This document shows positions 18,324 through 29,447 of a stretch of DNA of 64,000 nt, in pieces. The notes under the pieces are model-generated. The model was not told the DNA's origin, made no database searches, and saw only the letters and a program-made list of their open reading frames with translations. The number at the start of each line of letters is the position of its first letter. The stretch's first letter is position 1. The position numbers were made by a program, and so were the translations under genes. Source of the stretch: CAVSMC01 sp963798655 (GTDB taxonomy: Bacteria > Pseudomonadota > Gammaproteobacteria > Burkholderiales > Casimicrobiaceae); NCBI GenBank assembly GCA_963798655.1, contig CAWCUH010000005.1, positions 1 to 64,000 of the forward strand, given 5' to 3'.

Positions 18324-19270
<947 letters not shown>

Positions 19271-19274
<4 letters not shown>

Positions 19275-20968
19275 CGACGGCAGCGGCGAGCCGCGGCGAC
19301 AACGACGCGCTGCCCGACGGCAGCGCCGCCCTGCGCGCCGCACGGCCGCCCACGAGCTACCTCGACGAGGGGCACACGATCCGCTCGTGGCTCACCACGC
19401 ACGACCACAAGCGCATCGGCATTCTGTTCGCGCTGACCATCACGGCGTTCTTCTTCGTCGGCGGCGCCGCGGCGACGCTGATACGGCTCGAGCTTGCGAC
19501 GCCCGTCGGCGACGTCGTCAGCGCCGAGACGTACAACAAGCTGTTCACGATGCACGGCGTCATCATGGTGTGGTTCTTCCTGATCCCGTCGATCCCGTCG
19601 ACGCTCGGCAACTTCCTCGTGCCGATGATGATCGGCGCACGCGACCTCGCGTTCCCGCGGTTGAACCTGATGAGCTGGTACCTCTACGTCGGCGGCGCGA
19701 CGTTCGCGCTGGTGGCGATGATCGTCGGCGGCGTCGACACCGGCTGGACGTTCTACGCGCCGTTCTCGACGATGTTCACCAACACGCACGTGTTCTGGGT
19801 GCTCGCCGGCGTCTTCGTCGTCGGCTTCTCGTCGATCCTGACCGGCATCAACCTGATCGTGACGACGCACACGATGCGCGCACCCGGCATGGGGTGGTTC
19901 CGCTTGCCGCTGTTCGTGTGGGCGCAGTACGCGACGTCGCTGATCCTCGTGCTGGCGACGCCGGTGCTCGCGATGACGCTCGTGCTGCTCGCGGTCGAGC
20001 GCTACGCCGGCATCGGCATCTTCGACCCGGCGCTCGGCGGCGACCCGCTGCTCTTCCAGCACCTGTTCTGGTTCTACTCGCACCCCGCCGTCTACATCAT
20101 GCTGCTGCCGGCGATGGGCGTTGTGAGCGAGGTCGTCGCCTGCTATGCGCGCAACCCGATCTTCGGCTACCGCACGATGGCGTACGCGATCGTCGCGATC
20201 GCCGCGCTGGGCTTCCTCGTCTGGGGCCATCACATGTTCGTGTCCGGACAGGCGATGTACGCGGGCATCGTGTTTTCGATGCTGAGCTTTCTCGTCGCGA
20301 TCCCATCGGCGATCAAGGTGTTCAACTGGACGGCGACGCTGTGGCACGGCAGCGTGAGCTACGGTGCGCCGATGCTCTATGCGCTCGGCTTCATCGGCCT
20401 GTTCACGATCGGCGGCATGACCGGCCTTTTCCTCGCGTCGCTCGCGCTCGACGTGTATCTGACCGACACGTACTTCGTCATCGCGCATTTCCACTACATC
20501 ATGGTCGGGGGCACGGTGTCGGCGTATCTCGGCGGCATCCATTACTGGTGGCCGAAGATCACCGGCCGGCTCTATTCGGAAGCATGGGCGCGCTTCGCGG
20601 CGATCCTGCTGTTCGTCGGCTTCAACTTCACGTTCTTTCCGCAATACCTGCTCGGCATCGCGGGCATGCCCCGGCGCTATCACGAGTACGCGCCGCAGTT
20701 CCAGACGCTGAACGTGCTGTCGTCGGCAGGCGCGCTGATCCTCGCGCTCGGCTATCTGCTGCCGCTCGTCTATCTCGGCTGGTCGCTCTTCCGGGGCGCG
20801 CCGGCGGGCCCGAATCCTCGCGAAGCGACCGGACTCGAGTGGACGACCGCGTCGCCGCCGCCGAAGCACAACTTCGACGTCGTTCCGGTCGTCGACTCGC
20901 CGCCGTACGCCTACCGGCCAGCGACCATATCGCGCGCCGTCATCGACGCTCGCGAGGGCACCAGGTGA
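19271..20968 (+). CDS. coxA: Cytochrome c oxidase subunit I (caa3 type)
   Basis: This is the catalytic heme-copper subunit, 565 residues from the ATG at 19271, with about 12 helices. Conserved sites are visible: the low-spin heme ligand in FTMHGVIMVWFFL, CuB and cross-linked Tyr region in WFYSHPAVYIMLLPAMG, the His pair in VWGHHMFVSG, and heme ligands in FVIAHFHYIMVGG. These are A-family oxidase features. The frame is also open far upstream because of the two frameshifts in sco and coxB, but the family start MTTAAASRGD fits the ATGA overlap with coxB. Confidence 0.95.
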
Positions 20969-20987
20969 TGCGCGATCGAGGTCGGCG

Positions 20988-21650
20988 ATGAGCGACGCTG
21001 CGATCGTGCGAAACGCGCCGGCGCTGCGGGTCGCCGAGCAGTTCGAGGACGCGGCGCAGCAGCGGAGCGCGGCGACGCTCGGCATGTGGATCTTCGTCGG
21101 GACCGAGGTCATGTTCTTCGGCGCGCTGTTTTTCGCGTACCTGATCGCCCGCATCCAGGCGCCCGACGCGTTCGCCGCCGCGAGCCGGCACACGAACATC
21201 GTGCTCGGCACGGCGAACACGGCGATCCTGCTCACCAGCAGCTTCTTCATGGCGCTCGCCGTCGGCACGGCGCGCAGCGGCGCGCGCAAGCCGACTGCCT
21301 GGCTCCTCGTCGTGACCGCAGCGCTCGGCATCGTCTTCGCCGCGCTGAAGCTGACCGAGTACGGCCTCGACTACCGCGACCATCTCGTGCCGCTCGTCAA
21401 CTTCACGTTCGACGCGCGCTACCTGCCCGGCGCGCGCGACTTCTACGGCCTGTATTTCGCCATGACGGGCCTGCACCTCGTTCACCTGTCCGCCGGGGTG
21501 CTGCTCGTGCTGGTCTTCGCATGGCGCGTCTGGCGCGCCCGAGAGAACGCGCTCGCCGACCAGGTCGACGTGCTCGGGCTCTACTGGCACTTCGTCGACG
21601 TCGTGTGGATCTTCCTCTATCCGTGCCTCTACCTGGTGTCGCGCGCATGA
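20988..21650 (+). CDS. coxC: Cytochrome c oxidase subunit III
   Basis: This 220-residue protein has five or more membrane helices. Family features are TLGMWIFVGTEVMFFGALFFAYLI near the N-terminus, TEYGLDYRDHLVPLVNFTFD and the C-terminal GLYWHFVDVVWIFLYPCLYLV with the conserved HFVD. Subunit III stabilises the catalytic core and may supply lipid-bound oxygen access. It starts 19 bases after coxA and ends in an ATGA overlap with the small subunit IV gene. Confidence 0.95.
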   Translation: MSDAAIVRNAPALRVAEQFEDAAQQRSAATLGMWIFVGTEVMFFGALFFAYLIARIQAPDAFAAASRHTNIVLGTANTAILLTSSFFMALAVGTARSGARKPTAWLLVVTAALGIVFAALKLTEYGLDYRDHLVPLVNFTFDARYLPGARDFYGLYFAMTGLHLVHLSAGVLLVLVFAWRVWRARENALADQVDVLGLYWHFVDVVWIFLYPCLYLVSRA

Positions 21651-21919
21651 GACGCGAAAGCCGTTACGACATCCTCACGTGGATCGCGCTGCTCGTGCTG
21701 CTCGCGATCACGTGCGGCAGCTCGTTCGTGTCGATGGGTCGATGGAACGTCGTGGTCAATTTCGGCGTCGCCGTATTGAAGGCGCTTCTCGTTGTCCTGA
21801 TCTTCATGCACGTAGGAACCGGGCGCCCGGTGATCCGGCTGGTCGCAGCGGCGGGCTTCCTGTGGCTCGCCCTCCTGTTCGGACTGAGTGCGACCGACTT
21901 CGGCGTACGCGGCTGGTGA
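21647..21919 (+). CDS. coxD: Cytochrome c oxidase subunit IV family small protein
   Basis: This 90-residue protein has three short membrane helices (ILTWIALLVLLAITCG; VAVLKALLVVLIFMHV; AAGFLWLALLFGLSATD). The pattern KA..V..IFMH is typical of bacterial oxidase subunit IV. It starts in an ATGA overlap with coxC and is the last gene of the 12-gene operon. A pair of repeated hairpins follows seven bases after its stop codon. Confidence 0.85.
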   Translation: MRRESRYDILTWIALLVLLAITCGSSFVSMGRWNVVVNFGVAVLKALLVVLIFMHVGTGRPVIRLVAAAGFLWLALLFGLSATDFGVRGW

Positions 21920-21925
21920 GCTCGC

Positions 21926-21987
21926 GCGCTCAAGCGGGGACAAACCGCTCCCGAGCTAGCTCGCGCTCAAGCGGGGACAAACCGCTC
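21926..21987. repeat. Tandem pair of identical 25-bp hairpin repeats
   Basis: A 25-base sequence (beginning GCGCTCAAGCGGGGACAAAC) occurs at 21926-21950 and again at 21963-21987, separated by 12 bases. Each copy contains a small stem AGCGG / CCGCT around GGACAAA. The location just after the operon's last stop suggests a REP-like element or mRNA 3'-end stabiliser. No T-run follows, so it is not a classic terminator. Confidence 0.7.
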
Positions 21988-22062
21988 GCGAATGGCGATC
22001 GATTCGTCAGGGCGGCGCGAAACGACCCAACCGTCTTGCTCGTTTCGCCGCCGCCGGCCGCG

Positions 22063-22798
22063 CTACATGCCAGTCTTCGGCACCGGCATGTGTTCCTGCT
22101 TCTCGGCGGTCACATAAGTCGCGCCCGTCGCCTTCTTCGCAGCCTTCATCCCGGCATCGGAAGACGACTGCTTCGACGATTGACGTGAGCCGTTGTTGCC
22201 CGATTTCGCCGACATCACGCTTTCCTGCGCCGACTGTGCGAGCTGCAGGTGCTCTTTCAAAGTCGGTAGCGTGTTCTCGGCAAAATTGCGGATATCGGCG
22301 TTCTTGCCGGACTTCGCCTCCTTCTCAAACTCGTCGATCACCTTCTTGTGATCGGAGACCTGGTCCTTCATGTACGTCTTGTCGAAGTCTTCACCCGACA
22401 GCTTGCCGAGCTTGTCGAGCTCCTTCTGACCCTTCTTGTCGAGGTGCGCCGGCAGGCTCACGCCGTGGGACGCCGCGATCTGCTTCAGGCGATCGTTCGC
22501 CTGCGTGTGGTCGTGCACCATCCGCTGCGCGAACTGCTTCACTTGCGCATCCTGCGCCTTCTGCTCGGCGAGCTTGCCGGCCTCGACTTCCGCCATGCCG
22601 CCTTCCGCGGCCTTGCGCGCGAACGTCGCGGTCGGCTGCGGCCACCGGGCTGGTCGATGCGGCCGCGCCCGACGGCGGTTTCGAGTTTGCCGCGGAGGCG
22701 TGACCGCCGGCAGACGTGCCCTGCGCATGCGCACCGCATGCGAGGCCGAGCGACAGAAGCGCGGTCGCGAGCGCGCTGTTGTGGAACGCGTGTTTCAT
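22063..22798 (-). CDS. DUF4142 exported protein, one extra base near 22630
   Basis: The protein starts MKHAFHNSALATALLSLGLACG (signal peptide) after a good GAGGAG ribosome site, and the Ser/Ala-rich linker ends ...STSPVAAAD. The DUF4142 domain then continues in the next frame with FARKAAEGGMAEVEAGKLA, QFAQRMVHDHTQANDRL, a pattern of long helices with conserved His residues as in ferritin-like bundles. Deleting one C of the minus-strand GACCGCG (22630-22631) joins them into about 244 residues. DUF4142 proteins are periplasmic, often stress-related, and have no known activity. The C-terminus is Ser/Lys-rich. Confidence 0.78.
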
Positions 22799-23108
22799 CG
22801 AAGTCTCCTCTTCAACGCGGATTTGAGTCGCATCACCGCGCAGTGTGCAGCAAGCGCCGTGCCGTCGCATCGCGCGCCGTCGGCACCCCTGCGCGTTTTG
22901 ATTGACCACCCAATCCATTTGTTCAAATGCATCCGCGGAACTTCGATCGTGCGTCCACGCTCACATGTCCAGTTGCCGGACGGGCGCCGGCGCGAGGCCG
23001 GGGAAGAAAGCGCGCCCCGCTGTTTGCTCCGACATCGGGGCGCGCTGCTTCCTTCGTCGCCGGCGGCACGAGCGAATCGGAAAACGCTGCAGGAAAAAAT
23101 ATCCGCAT
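22799..23108. other. Divergent intergenic region, no gene seen
   Basis: These 310 bases lie between the divergent DUF4142 and GMC dehydrogenase genes. The part next to 23090-23108 is locally AT-richer (GAAAAAATATCCGCATATG) and probably serves initiation of the plus-strand operon. I found no convincing operator or small gene. Confidence 0.4.
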
Positions 23109-23843
23109 ATGCATTCGCCCTCACGACGCAATCTGCTCAAGGCGGCGGCCCTCGGGCCGGCCGCGGCGCTCGCGCCGTCGGTCGCCGTCGTGCCGCTGCA
23201 ACTTCTGCGCGAAAGCATTGCGCCCGCGCGCGCGCACGACCCCCAATACGCATCGCCGCCGGAGGTCTTTTTCACCGACGCGGAGTTCGCCTTCATCGAC
23301 GCGGCGGTGGCGCGCATCATCCCGAACGACGATCTCGGACCCGGCGCGAAGGAAGCCGGCGTCGCCGACTTCATCAACCATCAGCTCGCCGGCCCTTACG
23401 GGCGTGCCGAGGACTGGTACATGCAGGGACCGTGGCGGGAGGGAACCGACGAGCAGGGTTATCAGCTCAAGCTCACGCCGGCGCAGCTCTACCGCGCCGC
23501 GATCGCCGATATCGAAAGGCACGTGCAGGACAAGCACGGCAAGTCGTTCGCGGCGCTCGACGCTGCGACGCAGGACGCGCTGTTCGACGCAATCGACAAG
23601 GGCGAGCTGAAGCTGCCGAACGTGCCGGCGCGGCAGTTCTTCGAAATGCTCGTGAAGAACACGACGGAAGGCTTCCTCGCCGATCCGATGTACGGCGGCA
23701 ATCGCGACTTCATCGGCTGGAAGCTCATCGGCTTTCCCGGCCCGCGCTACAACTATGTCTCGGAGATCGACCAGTACGGCAAGAAGTACGACATGCCGTT
23801 CGTGAGCATCGCCGGGCGCGACACTGCGCTGCGAAAGGGATGA
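23109..23843 (+). CDS. Gluconate 2-dehydrogenase subunit 3 family protein (TAT-exported small subunit)
   Basis: This 244-residue protein has a twin-arginine signal (SRRNLLKAAALGPAAALAPS) and a domain with FFTDAEFAFIDAAVARIIPNDD, typical of the small (gamma) subunit of membrane-bound gluconate/sorbitol-type dehydrogenases. This subunit carries the flavoprotein across the membrane by hitch-hiking on the TAT pathway. The flavoprotein gene follows with an ATGA overlap and the triheme cytochrome gene after it, so the set is complete. The substrate may be a sugar acid or another alcohol. Confidence 0.88.
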   Translation: MHSPSRRNLLKAAALGPAAALAPSVAVVPLQLLRESIAPARAHDPQYASPPEVFFTDAEFAFIDAAVARIIPNDDLGPGAKEAGVADFINHQLAGPYGRAEDWYMQGPWREGTDEQGYQLKLTPAQLYRAAIADIERHVQDKHGKSFAALDAATQDALFDAIDKGELKLPNVPARQFFEMLVKNTTEGFLADPMYGGNRDFIGWKLIGFPGPRYNYVSEIDQYGKKYDMPFVSIAGRDTALRKG

Positions 23844-25606
23844 GCATGGCGACGCGATTGCAAAAGGTGGATGCGGTCATCGTCGGATTTGGCTGGACGG
23901 GCAGCATTCTCGCGAAGGAGCTGACCGACGCGGGACTCCAGGTCGTCGCGATCGAGCGCGGCGGCTTTCGCGACACGGTTCCCGACTTCGCCACGACGCA
24001 CATCCAGGACGAGCTGCGCTACGCGGTACGCAACAGCATCTTCGAGCAGCCGACGCGCGAGACGCTGACGTTTCGCAACAGCATGGACCAGACGGCACTG
24101 CCGATGCGCCACCTCGGCTCGTTCCGTCCCGGCGCGGGAGCCGGGGGCGCCGGGGTGCATTGGAACGGCCAGACGTGGCGGTTCCTGCCCACCGATTTCC
24201 TCACCCGCACGCACGTCCAGCAGCGCTATGGCGCGAGCTTCATTCCCGCCGACATGACGATCCAGGACTGGGGCGTCACGTACGACGATCTCGAGCCCTA
24301 CTACGACAAGTTCGAGTACCTGTGCGGCGTGTCCGGGCAGGCGGGCAACCTGAAGGGGAAGATCCAGTCCGGCGGCAATCCGTTCGAAGGCCCGCGCTCG
24401 CGCCCGTATCCGCTGCCGCCGCTCAAGCGCAGCATGGGCTCGCAGCTGTTCGAGAAGGCCGCGCGCGAAACAGGCCACCAGCCTTTCCCCGCGCCTGCGG
24501 CGAACACTTCCGGGCCGTACGAAAACCTGTACGGCGTGCAGATGGGCCAGTGCACATTCTGCGGCTATTGCGAATGGTTCGGCTGCGGCAACTACTCCAA
24601 ATCGAGCCCGCAGAGCTGCGTGTTTCCGGTGCTGATGGGCCGCGACAGCTTCGAGCTTCGCACGCACAGCGAAGTGACGCGGGTGAACCTCACGCCGGAC
24701 AAGCGCCACGCGACCGGCGTGACCTATGTCGATCTCGCGGGGCGCGAATTCGAACAGCCGGCCGACATCGTGCTGCTGTGCGCGTATGCGCAGCACAATG
24801 TGCACCTGCTGCTGCTGTCGGGCATCGGTGCGCCGTACGACCCGAAGGCGAACAGCGGCGTCGTCGGGCGCAACTACGCCTACCAGATCACCTCGGGCGT
24901 CGACGTATTCGTGAACGAGCTCGTCAATCCGTTCATGGGCGCCGGCGCGCTCGGGCAGGTGATCGACGACTACAACGGCGACAACTTCGATCACGGACCG
25001 CACGGATTCATCGGTGGCGGCTACATCGCGCTGTGGACGACCGGCGGCCGGCCCATCCTGCAGCATCACGTTCCGGCTGGAACGCCCACCTGGGGCTCGA
25101 AGTGGAAGCGCGCGCTCGCCGAGAACTACCTGCACAGCGTCAGCATCTCGACGCACGGCAGCGTGATGAGCTATCGCGACGCCTATCTCGATCTCGATCC
25201 AACGTACCGCGATTCCTACGGCAACCCGATGCTGCGGATGACGTTCGACTTCCACGACAACGAGCACAAGATGTCGAAGTTCGTCACCGGCAAGGCGGAG
25301 GAGATCGCGAAGGCGATGAAGGCGCGCTCGCATCATGTGAAGCAGCGCAGCGGCCACTACTCGATCGTCCCGTACCAGACGACGCACAACACGGGCGGCG
25401 CGGTGATGGGCAACGACCCGCGCACGAGCGTCGTCAACCGCCACCTCCAGTCGTGGGACGTGCCGAACGTCTTCGTGCAGGGTGCATGCCTGTTCCCGCA
25501 GAACGCCGGCTACAACCCGACCGGCACCGTGGGTGCGCTCGCCTTCTGGGGCGCCGACGCGCTGCGCACCTACATCAGGAAGCCGGGACCGCTGGTGAGC
25601 GCGTGA
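23840..25606 (+). CDS. GMC-family FAD oxidoreductase, large subunit of a gluconate-dehydrogenase-type complex
   Basis: This 588-residue flavoprotein oxidises an alcohol or sugar acid in the periplasm and passes electrons to the cytochrome c subunit encoded next. The Rossmann FAD motif is at the N-terminus (VIVGFGWTGSILAKEL). The centre has a cysteine-rich insert, CTFCGYCEWFGCGNYSKSSP, that could bind an Fe-S cluster as in related fructose/gluconate dehydrogenases. The GMC C-terminal segment with QTTHNTGGAVMGNDP and NPTGTVGALAFWGAD is present. It has no signal peptide of its own, consistent with co-export with the small subunit. It starts at the ATGA overlap; the second Met two codons on is an alternative. 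Confidence 0.88.
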   Translation: MSMATRLQKVDAVIVGFGWTGSILAKELTDAGLQVVAIERGGFRDTVPDFATTHIQDELRYAVRNSIFEQPTRETLTFRNSMDQTALPMRHLGSFRPGAGAGGAGVHWNGQTWRFLPTDFLTRTHVQQRYGASFIPADMTIQDWGVTYDDLEPYYDKFEYLCGVSGQAGNLKGKIQSGGNPFEGPRSRPYPLPPLKRSMGSQLFEKAARETGHQPFPAPAANTSGPYENLYGVQMGQCTFCGYCEWFGCGNYSKSSPQSCVFPVLMGRDSFELRTHSEVTRVNLTPDKRHATGVTYVDLAGREFEQPADIVLLCAYAQHNVHLLLLSGIGAPYDPKANSGVVGRNYAYQITSGVDVFVNELVNPFMGAGALGQVIDDYNGDNFDHGPHGFIGGGYIALWTTGGRPILQHHVPAGTPTWGSKWKRALAENYLHSVSISTHGSVMSYRDAYLDLDPTYRDSYGNPMLRMTFDFHDNEHKMSKFVTGKAEEIAKAMKARSHHVKQRSGHYSIVPYQTTHNTGGAVMGNDPRTSVVNRHLQSWDVPNVFVQGACLFPQNAGYNPTGTVGALAFWGADALRTYIRKPGPLVSA

Positions 25607-25622
25607 ATATCGTGGTGCTTCG

Positions 25623-26873
25623 ATGACCGTCCAGCCAAGAATCCTCGTCGCCGCACTCGTCGGCATCGCCTGCGTCGTCGGTGCGTGCGCATCGCTCGCC
25701 GAACACAACGGCACGCTGCCGCTGTTCTCGCAGATCATGCGCGGCCGCTACCTCGTTTTCGCGGGCGATTGCGCCGCCTGCCACACGCGCGAAGACGGAG
25801 AGCCGTTCGCCGGCGGCCGTGCCGTTCCGACGCCGTTCGGAACCATCTATGCGAGCAACATCACGCCCGACGACGACACGGGCATCGGCAAGTGGAGCGA
25901 GGGCGACTTCTGGAACGCGATGCACAACGGCATGAGCCGCGACGGCAAGCATCTGTACCCGGCGTTTCCGTATCCGTGGTACACGAAGCTCGGCCACGAT
26001 GACGTGCTCGCGATCAAGGCGTACCTCGACACGCTCGCGCCGGTACGAAACGAGGTGAAGAAGCCCGACCTGCCCTGGCCGTTGAGCTGGCGCCCATCGC
26101 TCGCCGCGTGGAACGCGATGTTCTTCAAGCCCGGCGTGTACCGCTCCGATTCCCGGAAGTCGCCGGAGTGGAATCGCGGCGCGTATCTCGTCGAAGGCGC
26201 CGGGCACTGCGGCGCCTGCCACTCGCCGAAGAACTTCCTCGGCGCGGTCAAGACTGACCAGCGGTTCGAAGGCGGCATGGGAGAAGGCTGGTTCGCGACG
26301 AGCATTCGGCCGACCGCCGGCGAAGGCCTGCGTGCATGGTCCGTCGACGACATCGCGAACTACCTGAAGACGGGCGCGAACGAGCGCACGCGCGCGATGG
26401 GCCCGATGGCGGAGGTGGTCGAGCATTCGACGAGCCATCTGAACGACTACGACCTGCACGCGATCGGCGTGTACCTGAAGGATCTGCCGGGCAACAACGA
26501 GCAGAGGACGCAGCGCGCTTCCAGCGACCAGGACGTATTGAGCCGCGGCCGACTCGTCTATGTGGATCAGTGCGCCGGCTGCCACATGGAAAACGGCGCC
26601 GGTCTGTCGCGCGTGTTCCCCCCGCTCCAGGGCAACACCGCATTGCACGCCGACAATCCGACGTCGCTCGCGCGCATCGTGCTCGAGGGGGCGCACGGCG
26701 CCAAGACCTCGCACAGCAGCGACGACTTCGCGATGCCCGGCTTTGCGGACAAGCTGACCGACGCCGAGATCGCCGATGTGCTGACGTACATTCGCGGCAG
26801 CTTCGGCAATCAGGCGAGCGCGGTGGCGACGTCAAAGGTCGCCGACGTGCGCAAGTCGATGTCCGAGCAATGA
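25623..26873 (+). CDS. Triheme cytochrome c subunit of the GMC dehydrogenase
   Basis: This 416-residue protein has an N-terminal signal or anchor (ILVAALVGIACVVGACAS) and three cytochrome c domains with CAACH, CGACH and CAGCH. The FAGGRAVPTPFGTIYASNITPD segment is characteristic of alcohol/gluconate dehydrogenase cytochrome subunits. It should accept electrons from the flavoprotein and hand them to ubiquinone or a terminal oxidase. It follows the flavoprotein gene by 16 bases and closes the three-gene unit. Confidence 0.92.
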   Translation: MTVQPRILVAALVGIACVVGACASLAEHNGTLPLFSQIMRGRYLVFAGDCAACHTREDGEPFAGGRAVPTPFGTIYASNITPDDDTGIGKWSEGDFWNAMHNGMSRDGKHLYPAFPYPWYTKLGHDDVLAIKAYLDTLAPVRNEVKKPDLPWPLSWRPSLAAWNAMFFKPGVYRSDSRKSPEWNRGAYLVEGAGHCGACHSPKNFLGAVKTDQRFEGGMGEGWFATSIRPTAGEGLRAWSVDDIANYLKTGANERTRAMGPMAEVVEHSTSHLNDYDLHAIGVYLKDLPGNNEQRTQRASSDQDVLSRGRLVYVDQCAGCHMENGAGLSRVFPPLQGNTALHADNPTSLARIVLEGAHGAKTSHSSDDFAMPGFADKLTDAEIADVLTYIRGSFGNQASAVATSKVADVRKSMSEQ

Positions 26874-27022
26874 GCGCATGCGCAAACGACGGCGGCCGCC
26901 GCTTCGTGCCGGCGATGGCGGATGACTGATCGATGCCGAGCCCCCATCGCCCGCGCAGGCGCGACACGCGATCGACCGCATCGCAGCGGCGCGTTGCCTG
27001 CGCCGCCGGCGGGCGCGGCGAC

Positions 27023-27400
27023 ATGAACAGCGTGCACGAGCGCCGGCTGCGGCCGATCCTGCGCGCGCTGTGTGAACGCGAGCGGCAGCTGCGCGACCTC
27101 GTCGCCGACGAGCGCACTCTCCTCGACGCCGACGGTGACGCGCAGACGAACGATCCGGCGAGCGACGACGCCGATCGCGCGGACCGCGGCACGCGAATCG
27201 CGCTCGAGAGCGGCATGATCGACCACTACCTGCAAGAGATCGCCGACGTCGCCGCGGCGCGCGAGCGCATCCGCAGCGGGACGTTCGGCATCTGCGTCGA
27301 TTGCGGCGAGCCGATCGACGACGAGCGGCTGCAGGCGCTTCCGTCGGCGTCGCGCTGCATGATCTGCCAGCGCCGGCGCGAGCGCCTTCTCGGCCACTAG
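27023..27400 (+). CDS. DksA/TraR-type zinc-finger protein
   Basis: The protein has about 125 residues from the ATG at 27023, with a helical coiled-coil-like N-terminal part (RRLRPILRALCERERQLRDLV) and the C4 zinc finger CVDC...CMIC near the C-terminus. RIRSGTFGICVDCGEPI is the DksA/TraR signature. DksA-type proteins enter the RNA polymerase secondary channel and modulate initiation. The DxxDxA tip motif of DksA is not clearly present, so this is probably a short paralogue. The upstream extension to 26933 is Arg-rich and unlikely to be coding. Confidence 0.8.
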   Translation: MNSVHERRLRPILRALCERERQLRDLVADERTLLDADGDAQTNDPASDDADRADRGTRIALESGMIDHYLQEIADVAAARERIRSGTFGICVDCGEPIDDERLQALPSASRCMICQRRRERLLGH

Positions 27401-27544
27401 CGTCGCGCGCGCAGCGAGCAGCGCGCGCACGGGTTCATCGAGCTTCGGCTGTCGGACGCACTGCCCGGCGACGCGCGCGTCGGGTACGATGTTGCAACCG
27501 GCACTCGCCGCCTCCCTCGCGATCGGCGGGGCAAGGAGCATCGC

Positions 27545-28622
27545 ATGCCCGATCTTTTCGACAACCCGATGGGCCTGATGGGCTTCGAGTTCGTCGAGTT
27601 CGCATCGCCGGCGCCCGGCGTGCTGGAGCCGGTGTTCGAGCGCATGGGCTTCGCGCATGTCGCGAGCCACCGCTCGAAGGACGTCGCGCTTTATCGCCAG
27701 GGCGACATCAACTTCATCGTCAACCGCGAGCCGAAGAGCGCCGCGTATTACTTCGCCGCCGAGCACGGCGCGTGCGCGTGCGGCATGGCGTTTCGCGTGC
27801 GCGACTCGCACAAGGCGTATGCGCGGGCGCTCGAGCTCGGTGCGCAGCCCGTCGAGATGCCGACCGGGCCGATGGAGCTGCGGCTGCCGGCGATCCGCGG
27901 CATCGGCGGCGCGCCGCTGTACCTCATCGACCGCTTCGAGGATGGCAAGTCGATCTACGACATCGACTTCCAGTTCCTGCCCGGCGCGCAGCGGCATCCG
28001 AAGGGCCACGGCTTCACGACGATCGACCATCTGACGCACAACGTCTACCGCGGCCGCATGGCGTACTGGGCCGACTTCTACGCGCGCATCTTCAACTTCC
28101 GCGAGATCCGTTACTTCGACATCAAGGGCGAATACACGGCGCTCACGTCGAAGGCGATGACGGCGCCCGACGGGCGCATACGGATCCCGCTGAACGAGGA
28201 AGCGTCGAAGTCGACCGGGCAGATCGAGGAATTCCTGATGAAGTTCAACGGCGAGGGCATCCAGCACATCGCGCTCTTGACCGACGATCTCGTCGCGAGC
28301 CTCGACCGCCTGCGCGCGAGCGGCGTGCCGCTGATGAGCCCGCCGCCGGCCACGCTATTACGAAATGCTCGACGAACGGCTGCCCTCGCACGGCGAGCGC
28401 GTGGCCGAGCTGCAATCGCGCGGCATCCTGCTCGACGGCTCGACCGACGGCGGTACGCAGCGCCTGCTGCTGCAGATCTTCTCCGATGCCGTATTCGGCC
28501 CCGTCTTCTTCGAGTTCATCCAGCGCAAGGGCGACGAAGGCTTCGGCGAAGGCAACTTCAAGGCGCTGTTCGAGTCGCTCGAGCGCGACCAGGTGCGCCG
28601 CGGCGTGATCGAGAACGCGTAG
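27545..28622 (+). CDS. hpd: 4-hydroxyphenylpyruvate dioxygenase, one extra base near 28355
   Basis: The enzyme converts 4-hydroxyphenylpyruvate to homogentisate in tyrosine catabolism. Iron ligands of the 2-His-1-Glu triad are visible: TIDHLTHNV, GIQHIALLTDD and FGPVFFEFIQRKG. The last lies in a different frame from the first two. Removing one C in CCACGCTATTACGAAATG (about 28355) gives PPATYYEMLDERLPSHGE, the family sequence, and a full-length protein of about 358 residues ending VIENA. A shorter product from the uncorrected frame would lack the Glu ligand and be inactive. No other tyrosine catabolic gene is adjacent. Confidence 0.88.
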
Positions 28623-28625
28623 CGG

Positions 28626-29447
28626 TCAGCGCGCTTGCGCACTGACCGTCGCGAGCAACGCGATCGCCACTGCGGTGCTCGCGTTATGCAGGACGGCCAG
28701 CAATGGCTCGGGCTGCACGAGCGCGACTGCGACGCCGAGCGCAGCTGCGAGCGCCAGTGTCGCAGATAGCGCGATCGCAAGGCGCGACCGGGCATGTCGG
28801 ATGCGGTAAGCCACGATCATGCCGAGCGCGATCAGCGCAACCGTCGCGAGGCGATGGGAGACGTCGAAGCCGTCTGCCACGTTGGCTGCGCTCAGCAGAC
28901 CGCCGAGCGCCGCGACGACGAAGGCGAGCGCGAGGGCGACCCGCGCGACCAATCGCACGCCCGGTCCCGGCGAACGCGAACTGCGACCGAACTCCCACGC
29001 GGCAGCCATCAGCGCAACGAGCAGATACCCACCGAGCATGTTGCCGAGCACGACAGCCGCAGATCTCGATCCACCGGTCGCAATGCCGAGTAGCGCCAGC
29101 GCACCGGCTAGCGCGAGCGCCGCGGTGGCAACCAGTGCCTCGCGCAACCATATTGGCCGCTGCGTCCACGCAACCAGCAGAAGTCCAAGGATCGCAGCAA
29201 CGACCGCCGTGGCCGACACCCGATGCACAATCCGGGCACCGCGCACGAAGACCCCGGGCACGTCAGCGGCGGCGACATCGGCTCGCGCATAGCATTGCGG
29301 CCGCGGCTCGCAGTGAGCGTCGGCTTGCGAGTGCCGCAAGTACGCGCTCGCCATTACGACCGCAAGCGTCAGGCTCAGCGCCGCGGCCGCGAGCCACCCG
29401 TACGACCGGCGCGCGCCCTCGTCGTGCTCCGCGACGCTCGTAATCAC
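28626..29447 (-). CDS. CtaA/COX15-like membrane protein
   Basis: This 273-residue protein has about seven to eight membrane helices. The first periplasmic loop holds CEPRPQC and is followed by a helix starting IVHRVSATAVVAA; later segments have VSHRLATVAL and VLHNASTAVA. The Cys pair and His positions resemble the two four-helix bundles of heme A synthase, but the protein is shorter than the true ctaA product at 39.9 kb. It could be a divergent heme-binding relative. It is the last gene of the minus-strand oxidase operon, starts in an ATGA overlap with the subunit-I-like gene, and its stop is 3 bases from that of hpd. Confidence 0.65.
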   Translation of the reverse strand: MITSVAEHDEGARRSYGWLAAAALSLTLAVVMASAYLRHSQADAHCEPRPQCYARADVAAADVPGVFVRGARIVHRVSATAVVAAILGLLLVAWTQRPIWLREALVATAALALAGALALLGIATGGSRSAAVVLGNMLGGYLLVALMAAAWEFGRSSRSPGPGVRLVARVALALAFVVAALGGLLSAANVADGFDVSHRLATVALIALGMIVAYRIRHARSRLAIALSATLALAAALGVAVALVQPEPLLAVLHNASTAVAIALLATVSAQAR

